A DNA stretch of 64,000 nt from assembly GCA_963844315.1 (NCBI GenBank), contig CAWJOC010000001.1, forward strand, positions 99,687 to 163,686, read 5' to 3'. This document shows, in pieces, positions 46,691-56,299 of the stretch. A program made the translations under genes and the position numbers. This DNA comes from CAWAVN01 sp963844315 (lineage in GTDB: Bacteria > Planctomycetota > Planctomycetia > Planctomycetales > Planctomycetaceae). Numbering within the stretch: the stretch's first letter is position 1; each line of letters starts with the position of its first letter. The notes beneath the pieces were generated by a model. It searched no databases. It had not been told where the DNA came from and saw nothing but the letters and a program-made list of their open reading frames with translations.

Positions 46691-47212
46691 ATGAGTTACA
46701 TTATGGTCGATGTGGAATCGGATGGGCCGATTCCGGGGGATTATTCGATGGTCTCTTTCGGGGCGATTGTTGTGGAATCGTCCTTGAGCAGGACGTTTTA
46801 CGGGCAGCTAAAACCGATTTCGGAGAAATGGATTCCCGAAGCGCTCGCGGTCAGCGGGCATTCGCGGGACGAGACGCTGGCGTTTGATGGCCCCAAATCC
46901 GTGATGCAAAGCTTCGCGGATTGGATTGCCGAAAATAGCAAAGACCGCCCGCTATTCATCTCGGACAACAACGGTTTTGATTGGCAGTTCATCAACTGGT
47001 ACTTCCATCATTTTCTGGGAACGAATCCCTTCGGGTATAGCTCGACGAATCTGGGATCGCTCTATAAAGGTCTGGTGAAGGACACCTATAAAAGCTTTAA
47101 GCATCTCAGGAAAACCGCCCATACCCATCATCCGGTCGATGATGCCAAAGGCAACGCCGAGGCCTCCTTAGCGATCAAGTCCAAGTACGGGCTAAAAATT
47201 CGGTTGGATTGA
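46691..47212 (+). CDS. DEDD-family 3'-5' exonuclease
   Basis: 173 residues. The three exonuclease motifs are visible: DVESDGPIPGDY (D-x-E), FISDNNGFDWQF (Asp) and HTHHPVDDAKGNAEA (H-x4-D). It resembles small exonucleases related to RNase T and ExoX. GAGGTG lies upstream of the ATG. It stands alone, divergent from recJ, so both start in the 46515-46690 interval. The substrate (RNA or DNA) cannot be told. Confidence 0.82.
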   Translation: MSYIMVDVESDGPIPGDYSMVSFGAIVVESSLSRTFYGQLKPISEKWIPEALAVSGHSRDETLAFDGPKSVMQSFADWIAENSKDRPLFISDNNGFDWQFINWYFHHFLGTNPFGYSSTNLGSLYKGLVKDTYKSFKHLRKTAHTHHPVDDAKGNAEASLAIKSKYGLKIRLD

Positions 47213-47254
47213 CAAAGGCAAAGGACGACAACCCTTGAAAAGGCATTGCTAGCA

Positions 47255-47647
47255 ATGGACGATCCAAAAAGTGAAGTCATTGAACCGAATCCGCAAGTCT
47301 ATCTGGCCGTCGAGCGCACGCTGCTGGCGTGGATCCGGACGGGCCTGGCGATGATGGGCTTCGGCTTCGTCGTCGCCCGCTTTGGATTGTTCCTAAGAAC
47401 TCTGGAGCGGCAACAAGATGTCCTTCCCCGCGAACAAGGAAGCCCATCGCTGTGGTTTGGGACTGCAATGATCCTGATCGGCGTCGTTGTGCAATTATTG
47501 GCCGGTTGGCAATACGTCACAACAATCGGACGGCTACAGCGCGGAGAATCACTACAGATCGTCCGGTCCTCCACGGGAATCCTGATGGTCAGCCTGCTCG
47601 CTCTGTTAGGACTGGGAATGACGGTGTACTTGTTCTTCATCAACTAA
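47255..47647 (+). CDS. DUF202 membrane protein
   Basis: 130 residues of the DUF202/YidH family. The family signature VYLAVERTLLAWIRTGLAMMGFGFVVARF precedes two further membrane helices (FGTAMILIGVVVQLLAGW and ILMVSLLALLGLGMTVYLFF). The function of the family is unknown. The ATG at 47255 is chosen because it starts just before the conserved block. It lies 42 bases after the exonuclease gene. Confidence 0.88.
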   Translation: MDDPKSEVIEPNPQVYLAVERTLLAWIRTGLAMMGFGFVVARFGLFLRTLERQQDVLPREQGSPSLWFGTAMILIGVVVQLLAGWQYVTTIGRLQRGESLQIVRSSTGILMVSLLALLGLGMTVYLFFIN

Positions 47648-47668
47648 TTCCAAAGAGCAGCTTTCCCG

Positions 47669-48427
47669 CTACTTGGAAGACATGCCACTCGTCAAAGCCG
47701 CCATCATAACGCCGGCGGCGACGGAGACATTCAGCGAGGTGATCTCGCCTTGAGGAGCGATCCGGCATAACTCATCGCAATGTTCGCTCGTCAGTCGGCG
47801 GAGTCCTTTTTCTTCGTTGCCTAAAACTAGAAGCCAAGGCCGAGTGCGGTCGATTTCGGACAGATCATGCTTGGCGTGCTCGGAAGTTCCTAGCACCCAG
47901 ACGCCGGCTTCCTTGGCTTGCTCTAGTGCCCGGCTGAGGTTGGGGGGTTGCGCGAAGGGCACGCACTCCACTCCGCCGGAAGCCACATCGTAAACCGTGG
48001 CGGTCAAAGGAGCGGAGCGGTCTCTGGTCAAAACGATTCCTTTGATCCCAAAAAACGCCGCCGTGCGGAAGATCGCTCCCACGTTATGGGGATCTTGGAT
48101 TTGATCCAGTGCCAGCCAGAGTCCCGGTGCGTTCGGATCCACGTTGGCAAATAGTTCCTCGAGCATTAAGGGCGCGCGTTCTTTCACGGTGGCCATGTTT
48201 CCGCTCGTCCGGCCCATCGTATTCGCCGATTCTCTGCGGCCTTTGCGGCGGTGCTCCTGCTGCCCCGACACGCGGCGAACGGAAATGTGATGCTGTGCAG
48301 CCAGTGCAGAAACGCTATCCCAACCGAGACTAGGATGAGTCGTGCTCAATTGCACGTCCAACACCGCATTGGGCCGATGCTCCAAAATCGCAAGCACACT
48401 ATGAGGATTCCGAAGTTCCAAAGCCAC
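47669..48427 (-). CDS. SpoU/TrmH family RNA 2'-O-methyltransferase (copy 1)
   Basis: 252 residues. The three knot-fold motifs are in order: DQIQDPHNVGAIFRTAAFFG, LLVLGNEEKGLRRLT and ITSLNVSVAAGVMMA. The N-terminal part (NPHSVLAILEHRPNAVLDV) is an RlmB-like substrate-binding segment. It would methylate a ribose 2'-OH in rRNA or tRNA with SAM; RlmB-like 23S rRNA modification is possible. A close relative lies next to it, 48603-49422. Confidence 0.88.
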   Translation of the reverse strand: MALELRNPHSVLAILEHRPNAVLDVQLSTTHPSLGWDSVSALAAQHHISVRRVSGQQEHRRKGRRESANTMGRTSGNMATVKERAPLMLEELFANVDPNAPGLWLALDQIQDPHNVGAIFRTAAFFGIKGIVLTRDRSAPLTATVYDVASGGVECVPFAQPPNLSRALEQAKEAGVWVLGTSEHAKHDLSEIDRTRPWLLVLGNEEKGLRRLTSEHCDELCRIAPQGEITSLNVSVAAGVMMAALTSGMSSK

Positions 48428-48462
48428 TGAATCATATGCCTATCTATAGCAAGGAGGAGATT

Positions 48463-48627
48463 AACCACGAAACACACGAACGACACGAAAAAGACGGAAC
48501 GCTAATCTTATAACGCTAATGAAAAGTTTCTTTTGAAATTCATTAGCGAAAATTAGCGGAGATGAGTGTTCCTTTTAGAGCCCTCTTTTGCTTTTTTCCC
48601 CGTCATTCGTGTGTTTCGTGGTTAAAA
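48463..48627. repeat. Nested inverted repeat between methyltransferase genes
   Basis: TTAACCACGAAACACACGAA (48463-48482) is complementary to TTCGTGTGTTTCGTGGTTAA near 48607-48626, with an inner pair CGCTAATGAA...TTCATTAGCG. It supplies the last codons (NHETHE) of the second methyltransferase. Confidence 0.8.
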
Positions 48628-49422
48628 CTTTTGGTGAGTTGCCTTTGCCGGCTGACTTCGTAGAGCAGAATCCCGGCGGAGACGGCGGCATTTAAGGATT
48701 CCACCTGGCCGAACTGGGGAATCGTCACCTGTTGATCGCACATCGCCAGGAGTTCCGGGCGGATGCCGGTTCCTTCATTTCCTATAATCAAAGCAATGGG
48801 TTGGGTGCAATCCATCCGATAGATTGGCGTGGTGGATTTTTCGCTGGCTCCATAAATGTTTCGTAGACCGATCTTTCCAAGTTTTGAGAACAAGTGCCAG
48901 ATCGGAAGCCCGAATAATGGACAGATGGTTGACTGCTCCCGCCGAGCTGCGGGCGACCTGGCTGGTGACTTCGGTTTGATTCCGCGTGCCGATGACAACG
49001 GCATCCACGCCCAGCACCTCGGCGGATCTCAAGATCGCTCCGAAGTTATAGGGATCTTGAATGCCATCCAAAACTAAGAGCAGAGGATTTCGGGGCCAAC
49101 GTTGTTCTAAGTCGCTCAGATCCTCATAGGGATAGGGCGGCATCTTGGCGAGATAGCCCTGGTGCTCTTGCGACTTGCATAGCCTCCTTAATCCATCGCT
49201 CGTTTCCAGCTTATAGGGAATGCCTAATTCCTCCGCCAATCGGCTGGCGAAGTTGCGTTCGTCTTCCGGAAGCTCCCTGGCGAATTGCAGTTCATAAACC
49301 GGCCATTTGCCGGCTTTGAGGGTTTCCAGCACAACGTGACGGCCCCAAAGCCAGCAGCGCTGGTGGTTCCCTAATAGCGGTTGATGCTTGCCCCGGCCCT
49401 TCCGCTGCGATCGCTCGACCAT
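48603..49422 (-). CDS. SpoU/TrmH family RNA methyltransferase (copy 2, frameshifted)
   Basis: About 272 residues. The N-terminus WGRHVVLETLKAGKWPVYEL is RlmB-like; the knot motifs are LDGIQDPYNFGAILRSAEVLG, ALIIGNEGTGIRPEL and VESLNAAVSAGILLYE. A frameshift near 48895 separates the first from the second and third. It lies behind the S10 peptidase gene (49431) on the same strand with a gap of only eight bases. It is a paralogue of the neighbouring methyltransferase; the two probably modify different RNA sites. Confidence 0.82.
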
Positions 49423-49430
49423 GATGGATG

Positions 49431-51002
49431 CTAGTCCTCCGCCTTTGGATTCTTCATTTTGAGCGAAGCACTATAAAACCGTTCTAAATCCCGGCGGAGT
49501 TTTCTTAGCGAGGGTTCGTGGACGTACATCATGTGGCCCGCTGGGTAATAGTGGATGCGGATGTTTTTGCTAAGGCTAGGATCGAGAGCCAACTGGTTAA
49601 AGGTATGATCGGTCGCGTAATAGGGTGTGGCCATGTCATAGTATCCGCTGGCGACGAACACGGAGAGATACGGGTTTTTGGTCATCGCTTTGCGGAGGGT
49701 GTCGGAGGCATCCACGTAGCTGTTTTCAAACCGCTTATAGTTCCAAGGCTGGACGTTCGAAGTCAGAATCTCATAGACTTTTTCGCTCTCCACCTTAAGT
49801 TCCGTGCGGAGATAATGGTTGAGTGCCGCCGTGAATGGGCCGAACAGGGCCGCGGCGCTGGCATCGTATTCATAGCGGTCGCCCGCCGCATCGCGGTCGA
49901 TGCCCACATAGCGGCTGTCAAACCGTCCCACCGTGCGGCGATCTTCCCGCAAGAGTTCCTTGGCAAAGCGCGTCATGCTGATCCGTAGGTTCGATTGCTC
50001 AATAAATTCCGGAGAAAGCCCCGTGTAGCGGGCGTATTTTTGGATGATGGATTTTCTCTCCGAGTTGGAGAGCGTCCTGCCTTTTAATAGCGCCTGGGCG
50101 TAGTCGTTCATAGCAAATCGCTCGGCTTCGACCAAGACTTTTTCCAATTCCTGATTTTGCAGATCTTTGGAGAGTTGCTTGTGGTAATAAGCGGTTGCCG
50201 TATAGCCGGGAAAAAACAAGATGTAAGGCAAATCATTATTAGTATCGAAACTCATGGTCTGAAAGTTCAATACGGAGGAGATGAGGGCGATGCCGTTGAC
50301 ATCCATGTAGTAGCGGTCTTGCAAATGCCCGGAGAGACCGGCGGCTCTTAGGGTTCCATAGCTTTCCCCTAGCAAATACTTGGGAGACAACCAGCGGTTG
50401 TATTTTGATGTATAGAGATAAATGAATTGCCCGACGGATTGCAAATCCTCATCATAGCCGTGGAACTGCTGTTTGTTTTCGCCTTGGGCCGGTCGGCTGA
50501 ATCCGGTGCTGACGGGGTCGATAAACACCAGGTCCGTGAGGTCGAGGAGTGAGTAATCATTTTCCACCAGTTCGCCGGGCGGCGGGACGGGCACGGCTTC
50601 TTCGGGAAATTTGACCCGTTTCGGGCCGAGCATGCCCATGTGCAGCCAAACCGAGGAAGACCCCGGCCCGCCATTAAAGCAAAACGTGATCGGTCTCTTT
50701 TCTTCCTTCGTGTCATCCCGGTTATAGGCGATGAAGAAGATTTCCGCCTTGGTTTTGCCATCGTCGGCTTTCATTTCCATCGTGCCGACGGTGGTGGTAT
50801 AGGCGATTGTCTTGCCCGCGATCTTGGCGGTATGATGTGTCTCGGTGATTTTTTGCTTGGATTCCGTCTCATTTTCCACCGGCTCAATTTTCTGCTCGAG
50901 CGTGGCGGGGGATTTCGGCTTGTCTTCCTGACCGGGCAAGAGGCCCGCTTGCAGGCAGCAAACCAGGAGGCCAAGTTGCGCGAGTCGCTTGAAAAACGTC
51001 AT
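49431..51002 (-). CDS. Secreted serine carboxypeptidase (S10 family)
   Basis: 523 residues. A signal peptide (RLAQLGLLVCCLQAGLLPG) leads to the S10 fold: oxyanion loop NGGPGSSSVW (110-119), nucleophile in GESYGT (Ser214), Asp in SGYYDMATPYYAT and His in PAGHMMYVH. It removes C-terminal residues from peptides, most likely in the periplasm. Such peptidases are common in planctomycetes. It probably heads a two-gene unit with the methyltransferase downstream, although their functions are unrelated. Confidence 0.9.
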   Translation of the reverse strand: MTFFKRLAQLGLLVCCLQAGLLPGQEDKPKSPATLEQKIEPVENETESKQKITETHHTAKIAGKTIAYTTTVGTMEMKADDGKTKAEIFFIAYNRDDTKEEKRPITFCFNGGPGSSSVWLHMGMLGPKRVKFPEEAVPVPPPGELVENDYSLLDLTDLVFIDPVSTGFSRPAQGENKQQFHGYDEDLQSVGQFIYLYTSKYNRWLSPKYLLGESYGTLRAAGLSGHLQDRYYMDVNGIALISSVLNFQTMSFDTNNDLPYILFFPGYTATAYYHKQLSKDLQNQELEKVLVEAERFAMNDYAQALLKGRTLSNSERKSIIQKYARYTGLSPEFIEQSNLRISMTRFAKELLREDRRTVGRFDSRYVGIDRDAAGDRYEYDASAAALFGPFTAALNHYLRTELKVESEKVYEILTSNVQPWNYKRFENSYVDASDTLRKAMTKNPYLSVFVASGYYDMATPYYATDHTFNQLALDPSLSKNIRIHYYPAGHMMYVHEPSLRKLRRDLERFYSASLKMKNPKAED

Positions 51003-51122
51003 GGAATTTCCTCGGCGGTCGTGAGGCGGGTTACGTCAGGTTGTGCAATCAACGTGGTTTACTCAGATTAGCAGCTTAGAGATAGGAATCACAAGGCGAG
51101 CGCTCTCAGTGGGGAGGGACTG

Positions 51123-52368
51123 ATGGAACCGGCTTCGGGACTGAATGCTTCCCTGGAGAATTTGAGCTTTGAGGCGTTGGCGGATTTGGTTTTGCGGGAG
51201 GATCAAGTTCCCTTGCGTTCCCAGGCGATGCGATTCCTCGCGGAGCGAATTCCAAAGGAACCCCAGCGATTAGCGCAACTGGCCGATGCGCTTCGCGATA
51301 CAGATCCGTCCGTCCGGCGGCGGGCCGCGCAGACGTTGGGCTGCTGTGGCCATGCGGCTCAATCGGTGCTTGGAGAATTGTGCCAGGCGATGCGGAATGA
51401 TCCGATATGGACCGTGCGAGAAGCGGCGGTGCATGCGGTGAGCGCGATCCTATGGCCGGCATCGGAAATTGATGAATCCGACAAAGTGCCGTTGCAGTTG
51501 TTGGAACGAGCGCTTCTCCGACCGGGAACCGTTGGTGCGGGAGGCGGCGATTCAAGCTCTGATTGCGTGCTTTTCCGATGCGCGTGTCTCGGCTTGGGTG
51601 AAGTTGGAGGTGCGTCGTGGGCTGAAGGATGCCCGGTCGCATCCCCATGCGTCCTGCCGCTCCAGAGCCATTACGGCCATCTGCCGTCTCCCTGACGCGG
51701 AATACTGGGTCGCACTCCACGCTTTCAAGGGCCTTCAGGATTCGCATTGGAAGGTCCGTCGGACGACGGCGGAGCAGTTGGGTGAGAATCCGCAAGTCGT
51801 GTTGTCCATCGATCCCACCTTCCTATGGCCGGAACTCGCCAAGCGTCTGTTTGATCAGCATCCGGTGGTTCAATTCGCAGCGCGTCAGGCCGCGGGACGG
51901 TTGATAGTGGCCTCTCAGGATGACGCAACGGCCCGGTTTTTGGAGAGACTGACATCAACGCCCTCGGCGGTCCAGACGCTGCTCTTGCTGCTCGAGGATG
52001 CCGAAATCTCTCAAGTTGGGAACCGCCAGTTTCGGGAGCTTTGTCAGCGTCGAATGGAATGGCATATTCGGAATCTTCCTGAACCTGAGCCTTGGGAACC
52101 ATCTGAAACACTCGATGGCATGGCCCGGCAGCTATTAACGCTCGCGGCGAAATGGCAGGCTTCGCCAAAACAATTGGCCCAAGATCCTGGGGCGGCCCGG
52201 CAGGCGGTGGAGGAAAAAGAGGCGGCCTGGCTTTTGGCCCGCTGGCTGGAAATCTTTTTCCGCACGATCACGCCTGCGGATCTTGTGGCGGGAGAAGTCT
52301 GGCAATTGTCCCGCTGGTTGGAAATCTTTCTCAAGGCGGAGGAGAAGCAGACTCAGTCGGATGGATAA
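51123..52368 (+). CDS. HEAT-repeat protein (frameshifted)
   Basis: About 415 residues. HEAT/PBS-lyase repeats are visible throughout: PLRSQAMRFLAERIP, DPSVRRRAAQTLGCCGH, WTVREAAVHAVSAIL, and after a frameshift near 51515 EPLVREAAIQALIACFSDARV and SWHKVRRTTAEQLG-like text. No signal peptide is seen, so it is cytoplasmic. GGGGAGGG lies just before the ATG. HEAT proteins are protein-interaction scaffolds; the partner is unknown. It is divergent from the S10 gene. Confidence 0.75.
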
Positions 52369-52541
52369 TCTTGTTCAGAACAATCCATTCGCTTGACGGC
52401 ATGAAAACGCGCTGTTAGTTTGCGGCCCTGCGCAGAACCGAATTCCGCAGTGCGCTCGGTTTGCGCTACGGGCTGACGCTGGGCATCCGTATCATTAACC
52501 ACCCTCAATTTGCAGGCTTATTTTTTCAGGAAGAGTCACTC

Positions 52542-55275
52542 ATGGCCCATAAATACGTTTACTTCTTCGGCGATGGAAAAGCGGATGGCGATGCGACGAT
52601 GAAACCGCTTCTGGGCGGCAAGGGGGCGAATCTCGCTGAAATGACCCGGATCGGCCTCCCCGTGCCCGCCGGGTTCACCATCACCACCGAAGTCTGCACC
52701 TATTACTACGACAACAAACGCCAGTATCCGCCGGAGCTGAAAAGCCAGGTCGAAGAGGCGATGCGGCAGGTGGAAAAAGTGATGGGGGCGAAATTCGGCT
52801 CCACCGAAAACCCGTTGCTGATGTCCTGCCGGTCGGGAGCCAGGGAATCCATGCCGGGCATGATGGACACCGTCTTAAACATCGGCATGAACGATCAAAC
52901 GGTCGAAGCCCTCGCCAAAGCCTCCGGCAGCGAACGCTTCGCCTGGGACTCTTACCGCCGGTTCATCCAGATGTACGGCGAAGTCGTGATGGGTATGAAG
53001 CCCGAAAAGAAGGAAGACCCCGACCACTTCGAGCACATCCTCGAACAGAAAAAGCACTCCGTCGGCGTGGAGTTCGACAAAGACCTCACCGCCGCTCAAT
53101 TGAAAGAATTGGTCGCGGAGTTCAAGGCGATCATTCGGCAGGTGAAGGGCACGGACTTTCCGACCAATCCCATGGAGCAAATCTGGGGAGCCGTCGGGGC
53201 GGTGTTTGGAAGCTGGATGAACGACCGTGCTCTGGTCTATCGCAGGCAATACGGCATTCCTCACTCTTGGGGAACGGCCACCAACGTGCAGGCGATGGTC
53301 TTCGGGAACCTGGGCGATGATTGTGCTACCGGCGTGGGCCTCACGCGCGATTCGCGCGATGGGCGAACCGGGCTTCTGCGGGGATTACCTCATCAATGCC
53401 CAGGGCGAAGACGTGGTCGCCGGGATCCGCACTCCGGAACGCATCGAAGGCACGCTCAAAACCGCGATGCCCGAAGCCTTCAAGCAACTCGACGACATCG
53501 GCAAAAAACTCGAAAAGCACTACAAGGAAGTGCAAGACATCGAGTTCACCGTGCAAAAGGGCCGGGTCTGGATGCTGCAAACCCGCAACGCCAAACGGAC
53601 GGGTTTTGCCGCCGTGCGGATCGCGGTGGATCTGGTGAATGAAGGCTTGATTACGGCGGAAGAAGCCCTCAATCCCAAACGGATTCCCGCGGATGACTTG
53701 AACCAATTGTTGCAGCCGATCTTCGATCCCGATGCTAAGAAGAAAGCCAGCGACGGCGGGAAGTTTTTGGCCAAGGGGATCAATGCCGGTCCTGGAGCGG
53801 CGACGGGGCAAATCGTGTTTCACGCCCTGGATGCCGAGCAAATCCACAAGAACGATGAATCCGCCCAACTGATTCTCGTCCGCCGCGAAACCAGTCCGGA
53901 AGACCTCCGGGGCATGCGGATCGCCAAGGGGATTTTGACGGCTTTTGGCGGGGCGAGTTCCCATGCCGCCCTGGTTAGCCGGCAGATGGGCAAGACCTGC
54001 ATCGTGGGCTGCTCGGCCCTCGATATTGACTACCACACCAGCACGCTCAAAGTCGGCGACAAGGTGTTAAACGCCGGGGATTGGATCAGCATCGACGGAT
54101 TCACCGGCGAAGTGTTCGAAGGCAAAGTGCCGACCAAGCCCAGCGAAGTCGTGGAAGTCTTGATCCACAAGACGAAAAAACCCAAGGATTCCCCAACGTT
54201 CCAGCGGTACGCTCAACTCATGGAATGGGTGGACAAGCACCGCACGCTCAAAGTGCGGGCCAACACGGAAACCGCCGATGCCGAGATCGCCGTCAGCCTG
54301 GGAGCCGAGGGCGTGGGTCTGTGCCGGACCGAGCACATGTTCTTCAGCCACCTGGATGAGATTCGCGAGATGATCCTGGCGGACAACACCGAAGCCCGGC
54401 AAGAAGCCTTGGCGAAGCTGTTGCCCTTCCAACGGGACGACTTCGCCGCGCTGTTTCGGGCGATGGGCGAACGGCCCGTCACGATTCGGCTGTTGGATCC
54501 GCCGCTGCACGAGTTCCTCTCGGAGCATCATCTGCACGAGCAGCCCGACCTCGCCCACAAGCTGGCGGACATCATGGAGCTTTCGCAAGAAGCGATCTTG
54601 CGAAGGGTCGAGCAACTCAAGGAAGCCAACCCCATGTTGGGCCATCGCGGCTGCCGGTTGGGGATCGTGTATCCCGAAATCACCGCCATGCAAGCCCGCG
54701 CGATTTTCGAGGCAGCGTGCCTGGTGAAGAAGGAAGGCTTGAACGTGCATCCGGAAGTCATGGTTCCGCTCGCCGGTTATAAAACCGAATACGACAACCA
54801 GGCGAACATCGTCCGCGAAACGGCCAAGACCGTGTTCTCGGAGCAAGGCGTGGAAGTGGCGTACCTCGTGGGCACGATGATCGAAATTCCCCGGGCCGCG
54901 CTCACCGCCGATGAGATTGCCAAGACCGCCGAGTTCTTCTCCTTCGGGACCAACGACCTCACGCAAACGACCTTGGGCATGAGCCGCGAAGACTATGGCC
55001 CGTTCATTGGCTACTACCGCGAGCACGACATCGTTCCCAACGACCCGTTCCAGACCATCGATCAGGACGGCGTGGGCAAACTGATGAAGGTCGGCGTGGA
55101 TGGCGGTCGCAGTAGCAGGAACGATCTCAAGATCGGCATCTGCGGCGAGCACGGCGGCGACCCGGCGAGCGTGATGTTCTGCCACAAGATCGGGCTGAAC
55201 TACGTCAGTTGCTCTCCGTTCCGCATCCCCATCGCCCGCTTAGCCGCCGCTCAGGTGGCCTTGCTCAAGAAGTAA
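52542..55275 (+). CDS. ppdK: Pyruvate, phosphate dikinase (one frameshift)
   Basis: About 911 residues, normal length. The N-terminal nucleotide domain has LLGGKGANLAEMTRIGLPVPAGF and SCRSGARESMPGMMDT. A frameshift near 53358 leads to PGFCGDYLINAQGEDVVAGIRTP. The phosphohistidine swivel domain has GGASSHAALVSRQMGKTCIVG (His in SSHA). The PEP-binding domain has GLCRTEHMFF, RGCRLGIVYPEI and the catalytic Cys in KIGICGEHGGDP. It interconverts pyruvate, ATP and phosphate with PEP, AMP and pyrophosphate. An earlier open frame from 52461 is not family sequence. A strong terminator follows. Confidence 0.94.
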
Positions 55276-55292
55276 CGCGGCCAAACGTGGAA

Positions 55293-55339
55293 GGGGTCAG
55301 GCACCATTTTCTATTTGAAAATGGTGCCTGACCCCCTTT
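55293..55339. terminator. Bidirectional terminator between ppdK and a secreted-protein gene
   Basis: A perfect 19-base stem (55293-55311 and 55317-55335, GGGGTCAGGCACCATTTTC) with a five-base loop is followed by TTTT. It lies between the convergent genes ppdK and the hypothetical gene at 55350-56195. The arm sequence is also known as a widespread planctomycete-type intergenic palindrome, but I see it only once here. Confidence 0.85.
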
Positions 55340-55349
55340 TCTTGCCGGC

Positions 55350-56195
55350 TTACTGCAACTTCTCCAACGTTTTCGGATCAAGCCGCCAGGGATCGCCTTT
55401 TTCCGGCAAAGTAATCCAAAGGGCTTCGGCTTTGGTTTCGGCACGGGCGGGGATCTGCACGCACCACTGATACACCGTGGATTGCGGCGGGCAATATCGG
55501 CTCGCCGTCGCTTTCTCCACGTCATGCTTCGCAAGGTCGGTCTTCTGCTCGCGGAGAAACGCAATTGCGGTCTCAATCGGGTCTTTGCCGTTAAGGGTTG
55601 TCTGGTGGATTTCTTTCGGGGGAATTGGTTTTGAAAGCGGCGCATCGGTGATGCCTTCGATCAAAACCATGCCGTGCAGCGTGTCCGATTCCACCATGAC
55701 CCAGATTTGCACGAAATTGGGATGCCCGTGGCCCGGTCTGCAATTGAAATCCACTTTCACGCTGGGCGAGCCTTTCCGTTCCGCTTGCGAAATCCAGCGC
55801 ATGTCTTCGAATTTCCCATTGGGATAGGTTTTGCCGGAAACCGCCTTGAGCGGAATGGCGAGGCCTCCCCCGTTGGCGGTGAACTTCTTTTCATAAAACG
55901 GGAAGGGAACGTAATATTCGCCAACGTCATCATCGGGCAAAGGATCGAAGGTCAAGCGGTCTTGTTCCGGCAAGGTCTTGAGATCCCATTGGACTTCCGC
56001 TCCCGCGCGCGGCGGAAGGTAACTGTTCAAAGAGCCGAGCGATTGCACGACCTTGCCTTTGAACTTGGGCAAGGACGAAGGATCCAACTCCAGCGCGGAT
56101 TCCGTGGCATTCGGCGGCGTATCTTCCGCGGATGCGTCATCCATAGGAATTGTGATCAACAGCAAAAGCACGTAACTTAAGGCAAGTCGAGGCAT
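55350..56195 (-). CDS. Secreted hypothetical protein
   Basis: 281 residues. It begins MPRLALSYVLLLLITIPMDDASAED, a signal peptide. The mature part is mainly beta with motifs YLPPRAGAEVQWDLKTLPEQDRLTF, YYVPFPFYEKKFTANGGGLAIPL and CRPGHGHPNFVQIWVMVESDTLHGMVLIEG, and only two or three Cys. No family was recognised. A pair of seven-base direct repeats lies 67 bases upstream (56262-56279). It follows the CdaA-like gene on the same strand with a 104-base gap. Confidence 0.65.
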   Translation of the reverse strand: MPRLALSYVLLLLITIPMDDASAEDTPPNATESALELDPSSLPKFKGKVVQSLGSLNSYLPPRAGAEVQWDLKTLPEQDRLTFDPLPDDDVGEYYVPFPFYEKKFTANGGGLAIPLKAVSGKTYPNGKFEDMRWISQAERKGSPSVKVDFNCRPGHGHPNFVQIWVMVESDTLHGMVLIEGITDAPLSKPIPPKEIHQTTLNGKDPIETAIAFLREQKTDLAKHDVEKATASRYCPPQSTVYQWCVQIPARAETKAEALWITLPEKGDPWRLDPKTLEKLQ

Positions 56196-56261
56196 GAATC
56201 GCTCCTTAAATCCAGTGGATCCCGCTACTCGTCAGGTTATCACGGATCGCTGCCCACGGGA

Positions 56262-56279
56262 GTAACAAATCCGTAACAA
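56262..56279. promoter_or_regulatory. Direct repeat with 11-base period (weak Pho-box-like)
   Basis: GTAACAA-atcc-GTAACAA is two seven-base repeats four bases apart, upstream of the secreted hypothetical gene. The spacing is that of Pho boxes but the sequence differs from the one before pstS, so the assignment is weak. Confidence 0.25.
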
Positions 56280-56299
56280 GCCGATCCTCTTGGGGCCGA

